Part shown: in pieces, positions 1 through 7,462 of the stretch
Numbering within the stretch: position 1 is the stretch's first letter
Layout of the letters: each line of letters opens with the position of its first letter
NCBI RefSeq assembly: GCF_030348765.1
Contig: NZ_JAUCEU010000007.1
Span: 3,351,501 to 3,415,500 of the forward strand
Direction of reading: 5' to 3'
Source of the DNA: Neobacillus sp. CF12
Lineage (GTDB): Bacteria; Bacillota; Bacilli; Bacillales; Cytobacillaceae
DNA length: 64,000 nucleotides
Notes under the pieces: generated by a model
What the model was told of the DNA's origin: nothing
What the model saw: only the letters and a program-made list of their open reading frames with translations
The model's database searches: none
Made by a program: the position numbers and the translations under genes

Positions 1-275
1 AATAATCCAGTAATTATTCCAGCAAATGGACCCAAGTAGGCAAATATCAGAATAACTGGTGCATAACGGATATCATACGAATATCCTTGCTCCTGAAGGG
101 ATAGCATGACGAGAATAATTGAAACAATTCCTCCATAGACACCGATCCAAAGACGAGAATGTTTTATGGGCTTATAATTATAAAACGAGCGGATAACTAG
201 AGGAGTACTAACTAAAAGTGAAAAAATTGAGAGATTGACAATATAATCTAATAGCAACAATGAATTCCCACCCAA
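1..275 (-). CDS. 5TM-LYT (LytS/YhcK-type) sensor membrane protein, 3' part outside window
   Basis: The reading frame runs off the left edge, so only about 91 N-terminal residues are visible. They form hydrophobic helices with the motif DIRYAPVILIFAYLGPFAG, typical of the 5TMR-LYT domain that begins LytS-type histidine kinases and YhcK-type diguanylate cyclases. The output domain lies outside the window, so the activity cannot be named. No ATG is in frame; TTG at 273-275 is the best start, preceded by a weak GAGAG purine run. An ATG at about 282 is in another frame and stops after 12 codons. A sensor membrane protein is likely; kinase versus cyclase is undecided. Confidence 0.6.
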   Translation of the reverse strand, partial: MGGNSLLLLDYIVNLSIFSLLVSTPLVIRSFYNYKPIKHSRLWIGVYGGIVSIILVMLSLQEQGYSYDIRYAPVILIFAYLGPFAGIITGL

Positions 276-365
276 AAAATCATACTTTTTCTCTCTATCA
301 TAAACCAGAATATTTACTATTACTATATGTAATTTTTTATTTTAAATGGGAGTTAAATCCAGAAA

Positions 366-393
366 AGTACCAAAGATAGGCATCCTTGGTACT
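366..393. terminator. Hairpin after the MMPL gene
   Basis: The arms AGTACCAA (366-373) and TTGGTACT (386-393) are perfect complements around a 12-nt loop just after the stop codon of the MMPL gene. The T-run on the minus strand is imperfect, so this is a moderate terminator candidate. Confidence 0.55.
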
Positions 394-399
394 CTGCTT

Positions 400-2508
400 T
401 TATTGTATATCCTTAACTGCTGCTGGTTTATCTTTTTCAAAGAAAATGATTAAAGCAGGTAATAAAATCCCTCGAATTAGGAACGTATCTAATAAAATAC
501 CTACTGCAACGATAAAGCCAAATACGAACAATAATTGGATTGGCTGAGTCATTAATACTGCAAAGGTAGCTGCAAGAATAATTCCTGCTGAAGAAATCAC
601 ACCACCTGTAGTGGATACAGCAATTTCAACAGCTTCTTTCACGGAATGTTTTTTTCTTTCTTCCATAAACCTTGAAATTAAAATGATATTGTAATCAATG
701 CCAAGAGCCACTAAAAAGACAAACGAGTAAAGTGGAACACGATTACTGATTGTATGGATATCAAAGAAAAGACTGCTTAAAAACATACCTAAACCAACCG
801 CAGCAAGGAATGAAATTAAAATCGTTCCCATCATATAGATTGGCATCTTAAATGATTTGGTTAATACAATTAACATCGCGAAGATTAACAGTGATTCTAG
901 TAAAACTATAACGATTAGGTCCCTATCGTTTGTGGCACGATCATCCACTTTCTTAGCCGTTTCCCCTGCAAAATGAAGTTCTCCGTCTAGATTACTCTCT
1001 GTTAACAACTTATCTGCATTGTCTCTCATTTTTTCCAGTGCATCCATGGTTTCCACTGCATAAGGGCTCTCTTTAAAAGTGAGACTATACTGGATTACCT
1101 TTTGATCTGTTGTTGTGCCGTTCGGACGGACATTGCTGACAAGATTTTGATCTGTAAGAGTTTCAAGTAATACTGCCTGTTGTTCAGGCGTTATCGCTTC
1201 TGTTGCTTCAAACAAAACAGTTGTTGCAGCTAAATCACCTTTTTCAAACTTTTCTTCTAATATTTCATAGCCAAGCCGTGAAGGCATATCCTTCGGGAAC
1301 GACTTCATCGTATCAAATTCATATTTCAGATTCAGCATGTTTAAAGCAGATACAAGTAGAATCACTCCGATAACAGAAGCAGAAAGGACTGGTTTTTTCA
1401 CAACAAAACGCCCAATCTTACTCCATACAGAACTCGATTTAACACCTTCTTCACCAACACGTGGAACCCTTGGCCAGAATGATTTTCTGCCGAACAAAGT
1501 AAATAGTGCAGGTACAAGCGTAATTGAAGCGAACATGATAACGAGCATTGCTGCAGCAAAAACCGGTGCAAAATTACGATAATCTCCAAACTCAGCGAAG
1601 AACAGGACGAGCATCGCTGCCAAAACGGTTCCTCCTGAGAAGAAAACAGGCAAACCAGTTTCTCTCATAGCATGTTTCATCGCAGCGTATTTGCTATCAA
1701 ATTTCTTTAACTCCTCACGATAACGTGAAAAGACAAATAGGGAATAGTCTATGACTGCTGCAAACAAAAGAATGGTCATAATCGAAAAGGTTTGACTGCT
1801 GATCAACAACCCAGCCTTCCCCATCAAACCTAATATCTGATTCACTGCCTGGTAGACAAATGCTGCTGCAAACAGCGGGATTAATGCTAATAATGGGGAG
1901 CGGTAAATCACAATTAATAAGATTAGGATTAATCCTACAGTTGAAAATAACAAAACTAAATCAGCACGGGAAAAGAGATTAAGCGAATCTACTGCAATTC
2001 CTGCAGGACCGGTAGTATATAATATTAAGTCTGTATTCTTCTTAACAATTCCATCTATTTTCTCAAGCACTGTCCTTATTTGCTTTGACTCTAACTCTGA
2101 TTCAAACGTTAGTGGAAGAATTAAAGTACTTTGATCTTCTGAGAAAAAACTAGCTGTCGCTTGTGGCGGCAATTTAGATAAAGGAACATATTCTTTTATT
2201 CCTTCTACTTGATCAAGTTTTTCCAATAATGGATTTAAATCTGATATTTCCACCTTATTGTCGTCAGATTGAAAAACCAATATTGCTGGTATTCCTTCAT
2301 TATTTTTAAAATAGGTATCCACCTTTTCTTGAGCGATTATCGATTTTGCATCGGCAGGTATTGAATCAATACTTGATACCTCGTATTCCTTAGCACTTGG
2401 AGCGAGGACTGACAGCAATACGGTTACTAAAAGCCAGATTCCAAGCGTTATCCACATTCCCTTTTTTGAGGTAACTCGATCGGTCACGGACTGTAAGAAT
2501 GAATTCAT
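400..2508 (-). CDS. MMPL/RND-family exporter (YdfJ-like)
   Basis: A 702-residue polytopic protein with the two-fold RND layout: an N-terminal helix, an extracytoplasmic domain (about residues 40-170), five or six helices, a second extracytoplasmic domain (about 400-520) and a second helix bundle. Conserved acidic helix residues are visible in AAVIDYSLFVFSRYREE and VALGIDYNIILISRFMEE, the MMPL GxDY-type motifs used in proton coupling. Members export lipids, drugs or toxic hydrophobic compounds; the substrate here is unknown. It lies 103 bp downstream of a TetR gene, and the gap holds a promoter with TetR-like inverted repeats, so it is probably derepressed by a TetR ligand. The ATG start follows GGAGATAAAAAC. 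Confidence 0.9.
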   Translation of the reverse strand: MNSFLQSVTDRVTSKKGMWITLGIWLLVTVLLSVLAPSAKEYEVSSIDSIPADAKSIIAQEKVDTYFKNNEGIPAILVFQSDDNKVEISDLNPLLEKLDQVEGIKEYVPLSKLPPQATASFFSEDQSTLILPLTFESELESKQIRTVLEKIDGIVKKNTDLILYTTGPAGIAVDSLNLFSRADLVLLFSTVGLILILLIVIYRSPLLALIPLFAAAFVYQAVNQILGLMGKAGLLISSQTFSIMTILLFAAVIDYSLFVFSRYREELKKFDSKYAAMKHAMRETGLPVFFSGGTVLAAMLVLFFAEFGDYRNFAPVFAAAMLVIMFASITLVPALFTLFGRKSFWPRVPRVGEEGVKSSSVWSKIGRFVVKKPVLSASVIGVILLVSALNMLNLKYEFDTMKSFPKDMPSRLGYEILEEKFEKGDLAATTVLFEATEAITPEQQAVLLETLTDQNLVSNVRPNGTTTDQKVIQYSLTFKESPYAVETMDALEKMRDNADKLLTESNLDGELHFAGETAKKVDDRATNDRDLIVIVLLESLLIFAMLIVLTKSFKMPIYMMGTILISFLAAVGLGMFLSSLFFDIHTISNRVPLYSFVFLVALGIDYNIILISRFMEERKKHSVKEAVEIAVSTTGGVISSAGIILAATFAVLMTQPIQLLFVFGFIVAVGILLDTFLIRGILLPALIIFFEKDKPAAVKDIQ

Positions 2509-2536
2509 GTTTTTATCTCCTTCACTTTAATGTAAG

Positions 2537-2615
2537 TGACACCTGTGTAACTTTAATTAAAAAAATAATTGACACATTACACTTTCATTATCTTTGAAAG
2601 TGACACTTGTGTCAA
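2537..2615 (-). promoter_or_regulatory. Sigma-A promoter and TetR-type operators of the MMPL gene
   Basis: On the minus strand a -35 TTGACA (2610-2615) and a -10 GATAAT (2587-2592) are separated by 17 bp. TGACACTTGTGTCA (2601-2614), an inverted repeat with 6-bp arms, overlaps the -35 box. A second copy, TGACACCTGTGTAA (2537-2550), lies in the leader, and related half-sites TGACAC and TTACAC occur at 2570-2582. The first palindrome also contains the stop codon of the TetR gene. Repression by the adjacent TetR protein is inferred. Confidence 0.75.
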
Positions 2616-3184
2616 TTATATGTTATGAACATTCCTTGACTTATTATTTCTTTTATTGATTTAATCCACTCTGCCTTTGGAATCCCAAAATGATTAGGAA
2701 TTGCTACAGTCTGAAGAATAAACCCAATTATTAATCCATCAGGAATATGTTGTTTTAATTTTCCTTCTTTCTTACCTTGCAGGATGAAGTTATGTAGAAA
2801 TTTGTACATTTCTAAAGGCAGCTTTTCTAGTTTTCCTTTATTAATGGAAGCCTCCATTCTTTCGATAACTTGTTGTGCAGCCTTAATTAATTCATGTAAA
2901 TCAGTCTTTTTAAAAATTAGGTCAATCAGGAATTCAAACTGTTCTTCAAATGCTTTAAGTTTTTCAATTTCCTTTAAATCATGAAGAAATTCTTCCATTT
3001 CGTAAATCATAAAGTCCGTAATAAGCTCTTCTTTATTCTCGTAGTATTTATATAAAGCAGCCCTCGATATTTCCATCCGATCTGCCAGAAGGCTGAAAGT
3101 AAACCCATCATAACCATGGAGCAAGAGCAGATGCTTAGCTTCATGAAATAACTCCACTGTATTAAATTTGCGTTCTCGTGCCAT
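2612..3184 (-). CDS. TetR/AcrR-family regulator (probable repressor of the MMPL exporter)
   Basis: A 190-residue protein with the N-terminal TetR helix-turn-helix: FTFSLLADRMEISRAALYKYYENKEEL at about residues 28-54 holds the recognition helix and the diagnostic KYYENKEEL segment. The C-terminal part is an all-helical ligand domain with no family I recognise. It is directly upstream of the MMPL exporter on the same strand, and palindromes overlapping the exporter promoter are the likely binding sites. One of these covers its own stop codon. The ATG start lies 5 bp after GGGGGTGAATAG. Role as a local repressor is inferred from context; the inducer is unknown. Confidence 0.88.
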   Translation of the reverse strand: MARERKFNTVELFHEAKHLLLLHGYDGFTFSLLADRMEISRAALYKYYENKEELITDFMIYEMEEFLHDLKEIEKLKAFEEQFEFLIDLIFKKTDLHELIKAAQQVIERMEASINKGKLEKLPLEMYKFLHNFILQGKKEGKLKQHIPDGLIIGFILQTVAIPNHFGIPKAEWIKSIKEIISQGMFITYN

Positions 3185-3265
3185 CTATTCACCCCCGAGT
3201 TACTATGTGCGAATAGTATAACATATTGACGAAAAATTTTTATAGATGTACACAGACGACGCCTA

Positions 3266-3311
3266 TTGACCTTATCATGTCATTTGATATAATTGGAGTG
3301 AGTAATCACTC
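3266..3311 (+). promoter_or_regulatory. Promoter and TetR-type operator of the ABC exporter operon
   Basis: TTGACC (3266-3271), a 16-bp spacer and TATAAT (3288-3293) form a sigma-A promoter. At the expected transcription start lies the perfect inverted repeat GAGTGA-GTAA-TCACTC (3296-3311). The operon encodes a TetR regulator as its third gene, so autorepression at this site is likely. Confidence 0.75.
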
Positions 3312-3334
3312 ATTTTAGAGAGGGTTGATTAAGA

Positions 3335-4057
3335 ATGTCATCAACGGTAGTTATTAATGACGTGAGCAAAAGCTTTGGAAAAAGGTTAGTCCTCAATCAA
3401 ATCAACTTAACAGTGGAATCAGGAGAAATATTTGGACTAATCGGTCCTTCAGGATCAGGCAAAACAACCTTGGTAAAAATTATCGTCGGCATGGATTCGC
3501 CCAACCAAGGTGATGTCCAGGTATTAAATACTGCCGTTCCTAATTTGAAACTTTTACAGAGAATAGGCTATATGGCTCAGGCTGATGCTTTATACTCCGA
3601 TTTAACAGGAGAAGAAAATCTTGCTTTCTTCGCTTCCCTTTTTAAACTTAAAAAAGAGGAACAAAAAAAGCGGATTGCCTATGCAGCACATTTAGTGAAT
3701 CTAACAGATGATTTAAAAAAGAAGGTTCAAAATTATTCTGGGGGCATGAAGCGCCGGTTATCTCTGGCGGTTGCCTTGATACAGGATCCTGAAATCCTTA
3801 TTTTAGATGAGCCCACTGTTGGAATAGATCCCGAATTAAGAAGGTCGATTTGGGCTGAGTTATATCGGTTAAAAAACGAAGGGAAAACGATTTTAGTGAC
3901 GACCCATGTAATGGATGAAGCCGAAAAATGTGACCGGCTGGCTATGGTCCGAGATGGTGAAATCATCACAAGTGGTTCTCCTGCAGAATTAAAAAGTCGG
4001 TTTGGGATAACCAGTTTAGAAGAGGTATTTTTAACAGCAGGAGGTAAACAGCAATGA
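3335..4057 (+). CDS. ABC transporter ATP-binding protein (DrrA-like)
   Basis: A 240-residue single nucleotide-binding domain with Walker A GPSGSGKTT (about residues 38-46), signature YSGGMKRR (about 134-141), Walker B ILILDEPT and a switch histidine in TTHVMDE. The C-terminal SLEEVFLTA is typical of DrrA/CcmA-type partners of ABC-2 permeases. Its stop overlaps the permease start by 4 bp (ATGA), showing translational coupling. With the permease and the TetR gene at 5175 it forms a three-gene operon, probably an autoregulated exporter of a drug or amphiphile. The substrate cannot be read from sequence. Confidence 0.93.
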   Translation: MSSTVVINDVSKSFGKRLVLNQINLTVESGEIFGLIGPSGSGKTTLVKIIVGMDSPNQGDVQVLNTAVPNLKLLQRIGYMAQADALYSDLTGEENLAFFASLFKLKKEEQKKRIAYAAHLVNLTDDLKKKVQNYSGGMKRRLSLAVALIQDPEILILDEPTVGIDPELRRSIWAELYRLKNEGKTILVTTHVMDEAEKCDRLAMVRDGEIITSGSPAELKSRFGITSLEEVFLTAGGKQQ

Positions 4058-5154
4058 GTATCCTTGCCATGGTAAAACGAATATTCCATCAGATGTTACG
4101 TGATAAACGGGCTTTGGCATTGATGATGGTGGCTCCATTATTGATTCTTACACTTCTAAACTATCTTCTTGCTGGGAATACTGTCGACCCTAGGCTTGGT
4201 GTTATCGATGTGGATAACACGCTGGAAGAAAGATTAAAAGATAACGATATCATTGTTCTACAGGTGGAGGAAAACACAAAGGACATTTTACTTGATAAAG
4301 ATTTAGACGGAATTCTTGAATTTAATGGGGAAGAAATTTCATTGACCCTTACAAACGACCAGCCTAATGCAGCAAAGGCCTTACAAATAAAGGTGCAACA
4401 GGCGATTGCTGCAGAAAAGGCTAAGGAGCAGGCAGCAAATCTTTCTACTTTTATGGAAAGTATTAAGAGTCTGGTTCCAGAAGTTCCAGTTATGATGGAG
4501 CAGGTGAAAGCACCTGAAGTAAAACCTTCTTATATTTATGGAAATAAAGACACCATCTTTTTTGATCAATTAAGCCCCATACTCGTTGGATTCTTTGTCT
4601 TCTTCTTTGTGTTCTTAATTTCGGGGATTGCTTTACTGAGGGAAAGAACAACGGGTACACTTGAACGATTATTGGCAACACCTATTCTTAGAAGAGATAT
4701 TGTTTTTGGATATTTATTGGGATACGGTTTATTTGCAGTGATGCAAACGATTATAGTTGTTACCTATGCGGTAAAAGTATTGAATATCACGCTTGTAGGT
4801 TCATTTTGGAGTGTTGTGCTCATTAATTTAACACTTGCTTTAGTTGCGTTGTCACTTGGAATCCTTCTATCTGCATTCGCGAATTCAGAGTTTCAGATGA
4901 TGCAATTTATTCCGATTGCGATTATCCCACAGGTCTTTTTTGCAGGTATCTTCCCGTTTGAGTCTATGGCTGGCTGGATGCAGGTTCTTGCTAAATGCAT
5001 GCCAATGTATTATGGCGGCAGCGCCTTAGTGGACGTCATGTATAAAGGGTTAGGTTTGAGTGCTATTAGAAACGACCTTCTGGTATTATTGGGCTTTGCC
5101 CTTGTCTTCATTGTTTTAAATGTAGTAGCATTGAAGAAATATCGGAAGATTTAG
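4054..5154 (+). CDS. ABC-2 type permease (DrrB/YhgE-like)
   Basis: A 366-residue membrane partner of the preceding ATPase. One N-terminal helix (about residues 20-40) is followed by a large extracytoplasmic region (about 45-170) and five helices in the C-terminal half, the ABC2_membrane_3 arrangement. The segment RERTTGTLERLLATP is the conserved ABC-2 coupling motif. It overlaps the ATPase gene by 4 bp and is followed after 20 bp by a TetR gene. Export is the expected direction for the family; substrate unknown. Confidence 0.92.
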   Translation: MSILAMVKRIFHQMLRDKRALALMMVAPLLILTLLNYLLAGNTVDPRLGVIDVDNTLEERLKDNDIIVLQVEENTKDILLDKDLDGILEFNGEEISLTLTNDQPNAAKALQIKVQQAIAAEKAKEQAANLSTFMESIKSLVPEVPVMMEQVKAPEVKPSYIYGNKDTIFFDQLSPILVGFFVFFFVFLISGIALLRERTTGTLERLLATPILRRDIVFGYLLGYGLFAVMQTIIVVTYAVKVLNITLVGSFWSVVLINLTLALVALSLGILLSAFANSEFQMMQFIPIAIIPQVFFAGIFPFESMAGWMQVLAKCMPMYYGGSALVDVMYKGLGLSAIRNDLLVLLGFALVFIVLNVVALKKYRKI

Positions 5155-5174
5155 TTGAACAAAAGGAGTTAGCT

Positions 5175-5822
5175 ATGACTGAAGAAGAATTGATGCTGCA
5201 ACAGTTATTTGATGAAGATAAATTAACAGATAAGCAGAAAAAGATCCTTGTAGCGGCAATTGAAACCTTCTCTGAAAAAGGCTATGCTGCTTCTTCAACA
5301 AGTGAAATCGCCAAAAAGGCAGGAGTAGCCGAGGGAACTATCTTTCGGCATTACAAAACGAAGAAGGAATTGTTGGTTTCCATTGTTGCCCCGCTGATGA
5401 CAAAATTCATTGCCCCTTTAGTGGTAAAGGACTTTAATAAAGTGCTTGACCGGGAATTTGAATCAGTCGAGGATTTTCTGAGAGCAACGATAGAGAATAG
5501 AAGAGATCTACTTATTCGAATGCTCCCTGTGGTAAAAATCATGCTTCAGGAAATTCCTTTCCAGCCTGAAATGCGCGAACAGTTTTTTGAACTCGTTGTA
5601 GAAAATATCTTTGGTAGGGTTAAAACAGTCATCGTTAGCTATCAAGAAAAAGGGCAACTAATCGATATGCCTCCAGAAAGTATAGCCAGGTTAACGATTA
5701 CCAATATACTTGGCTTCTTGATTTCCCGTTATATCCTCTTTCCACATTTAGACTGGGACGATGAGATTGAAATTGAGAGGACCATCCAGTTTATCATGCA
5801 TGGTGTAGGAAAAAAGGATTAG
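5175..5822 (+). CDS. TetR/AcrR-family regulator of the ABC exporter operon
   Basis: A 215-residue protein with a TetR DNA-binding domain at about residues 20-68: the helix-turn-helix TSEIAKKAGVAEGTIFRHYK is clear. The rest is a helical ligand-binding domain. It is the last gene of the ABC exporter operon, 20 bp after the permease, and a perfect GAGTGA-N4-TCACTC palindrome covers the operon's transcription start. A drug-inducible autorepressor is the simplest reading. A strong terminator follows. Confidence 0.9.
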   Translation: MTEEELMLQQLFDEDKLTDKQKKILVAAIETFSEKGYAASSTSEIAKKAGVAEGTIFRHYKTKKELLVSIVAPLMTKFIAPLVVKDFNKVLDREFESVEDFLRATIENRRDLLIRMLPVVKIMLQEIPFQPEMREQFFELVVENIFGRVKTVIVSYQEKGQLIDMPPESIARLTITNILGFLISRYILFPHLDWDDEIEIERTIQFIMHGVGKKD

Positions 5823-5829
5823 TTAGTAA

Positions 5830-5871
5830 AGCAGCCCCCTCAATGAAAGGATTGAGGGGGCTGCTTTTTTT
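5830..5871. terminator. Strong bidirectional terminator
   Basis: A 15-bp perfect stem with arms at 5830-5844 and 5851-5865 and a GAAAGG loop is followed by seven T on the plus strand. It ends the ABC/TetR operon and can also serve the converging VOC gene. Confidence 0.93.
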
Positions 5872-5876
5872 ATGGT

Positions 5877-6239
5877 TTACCCTTTTAATAGAAACTCATT
5901 ACCATCTTCATCATTGAACTGTACAAAGGTTCCCCATTGCATTTCTTGAGGCTCACCTTTGAAATTGACTCCATTAGCTTTCATCTTTTCATAACTTCCT
6001 TTTACATCTTCACAAGCAAAAACAATAGAGGCCATTCTGTTTTCGTGGCCCTGCATCATTGACTTAGGGTAGATAACTAGATGTGTCTGGGCATTTGCCG
6101 GAGCCACTTCAAGCCAGTATGCATTGGGTCCCATTGGATATTCCGCAAACACCTCAAACCCGACCTTGTTTGTCCAAAAATCCTTTGCCTTCTGCTGATC
6201 TTCCACATAAACCGCTACTGTTGCAACATTTGTAATCAT
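5877..6239 (-). CDS. VOC-family (glyoxalase/bleomycin-resistance fold) protein
   Basis: A 120-residue protein with the two beta-alpha-beta-beta-beta modules of the vicinal-oxygen-chelate fold. The N-terminal half begins TNVATVAVYVEDQQKAKDFW, and the C-terminal half includes ACEDVKGSYEKMKANG and ends FNDEDGNEFLL. Such proteins are often dioxygenases, isomerases or antibiotic-binding proteins; no specific reaction can be assigned. ATG follows AAGGAGGCTATAATTA. It is 50 bp downstream of an AraC-type regulator in the same direction and may be co-transcribed. Confidence 0.85.
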   Translation of the reverse strand: MITNVATVAVYVEDQQKAKDFWTNKVGFEVFAEYPMGPNAYWLEVAPANAQTHLVIYPKSMMQGHENRMASIVFACEDVKGSYEKMKANGVNFKGEPQEMQWGTFVQFNDEDGNEFLLKG

Positions 6240-6289
6240 TAATTATAGCCTCCTTTATTTCTCTCTTGTATATAATAACAAGCTCTTTG

Positions 6290-7117
6290 TTATTCTTCAT
6301 GTAAAAAAACGACATCCTTCTGCCTTTTCTTAGACGCATTCATCATTTCCAACATCCATTTTTTATATTCATTTGGGGTGAGTCCAAATGATTCTTTAAA
6401 CTCCTTTGAAAAATGAGCATAATCATAGTAGCCAAATTCAGTCATTACATCATGAAGATCAATCGCAGGATTGAAATAGATTCTTAAACGAACCTGATTA
6501 AATCTAGCAACCTTGCTTAGCTTTTTCGGAGATAGACCAGTTAATTCAACTGTTTTCCGCTCAAATTGTCTTTGTGAATAGTTACTTATACCTACAATCG
6601 TTTTAATATCCTGATGAATAGGATCATTATATAGATTCGCTAGTACCTCTATTAAGGCAATGTCTACAATTTCTGTTTGTTTATAGATACCTAGTATGTA
6701 ATTTTTCAGTAATTCTAGTCCTTCTTCAAGTCCCAGTTCCAACAGTTCTTGATTAAGATTATCAACATCACTTTTAGGGAAAATAGTTGAGAGCGGTAAA
6801 AACTGATCCTTCAACCCTTTTACATCAATATTTGTTAGGCATTTTAGTCCCCATGGTTTTAAACGAACTCCGAATAAGCGAACATTTCCTTCTGCATTCA
6901 ATTGATGGTAATGGGTTAAAGTTCCGATTAAAAATGCTGTTTCCATTGGAACTTTGTTAACTTCATACTTAGACCCAAAATGGAAAATTACTTCATAGTT
7001 TCCATCCGGCCAAAGTACTTCCCCATCAACTCCTCCATTATAGGTTCTATTCAAATACCAAAAGCACTGAACAAATGGCTCCAATTCGGGAGGAGGCTTT
7101 CTTTCTAAATACCTCAT
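6290..7117 (-). CDS. AraC-family regulator with N-terminal DUF6597-type domain
   Basis: About 275 residues. The N-terminal part (YLERKPPPELEPFVQCFWYL, then PDGNYEVIFHFG) matches the DUF6597-type sensor found in front of AraC domains. The C-terminal 100 residues hold two helix-turn-helices (ISNYSQRQFERKTVELTG and MTEFGYYDYAHFSKEFKE) and the family signature FGLTPNEYKKW. ATG at 7117 is chosen because the conserved domain starts there; a GTG at 7159 adds 14 residues but has its purine run immediately adjacent. The target is probably the VOC gene downstream, but this is inference. Four AT-rich palindromes lie upstream. Confidence 0.85.
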   Translation of the reverse strand: MRYLERKPPPELEPFVQCFWYLNRTYNGGVDGEVLWPDGNYEVIFHFGSKYEVNKVPMETAFLIGTLTHYHQLNAEGNVRLFGVRLKPWGLKCLTNIDVKGLKDQFLPLSTIFPKSDVDNLNQELLELGLEEGLELLKNYILGIYKQTEIVDIALIEVLANLYNDPIHQDIKTIVGISNYSQRQFERKTVELTGLSPKKLSKVARFNQVRLRIYFNPAIDLHDVMTEFGYYDYAHFSKEFKESFGLTPNEYKKWMLEMMNASKKRQKDVVFLHEE

Positions 7118-7172
7118 CTCTAAACACCCAATCCTTTCAAAACCCGCTATTCCCAACACCTCAAGACTATTT

Positions 7173-7341
7173 AATCAAACGTTTGATTAGTTTAGCAACC
7201 AATTTAATTAAACGTTTGATTAGTTTTCCCACCGGAGCCCTAATTTACAAGGAACAAAGGAACCCACTAATACCAATGGTTCTAATCCCTTTAATCAAAC
7301 GTTTGATTAGTTTATCGTCCGATTTAATTAAACGTTTGATT
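7173..7341. repeat. Two tandem pairs of a 16-bp palindrome
   Basis: AATCAAACGTTTGATT occurs perfectly at 7173-7188 and 7293-7308, and AATTAAACGTTTGATT at 7206-7221 and 7326-7341. Within each pair the starts are exactly 33 bp apart, and the two pairs are 120 bp apart. Flanking TTT and AGTTT bases are also conserved, so this looks like a duplicated double operator or a palindromic repeat element. It lies upstream of the AraC gene and downstream of tcyP. No protein is known to me for this site. Confidence 0.85.
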
Positions 7342-7355
7342 AGTTTTTTTGCCCT

Positions 7356-7389
7356 AAAAAAAAACTGGATAGCCATAACGACTATCCAG
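7356..7389 (-). terminator. Terminator of tcyP
   Basis: CTGGATAG (7365-7372) and CTATCCAG (7382-7389) form a perfect 8-bp stem, followed in the minus direction by a run of nine T (7356-7364 on the plus strand as A). It lies downstream of tcyP. Confidence 0.85.
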
Positions 7390-7398
7390 CAAATTCTA

Positions 7399-7445
7399 AA
7401 GTGTCCATACCAGACGGACAGTGTCCACGAGTGGTGCCTGTCACC
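7399..7445. repeat. Dispersed GGTGACAGGCACC element, copy 1
   Basis: A 45-bp element with the 13-mer at 7433-7445 (here as GGTGCCTGTCACC) joined to a GTGGACAC/GTCCG module at 7399-7429. Related copies occur at 9918, 24407 and 33756, and the 13-mer alone or inverted at 17893, 24483, 34776 and 50617. It is intergenic, directly after tcyP. Confidence 0.8.
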
Positions 7446-7462
7446 GATTTTATTATCACTTT

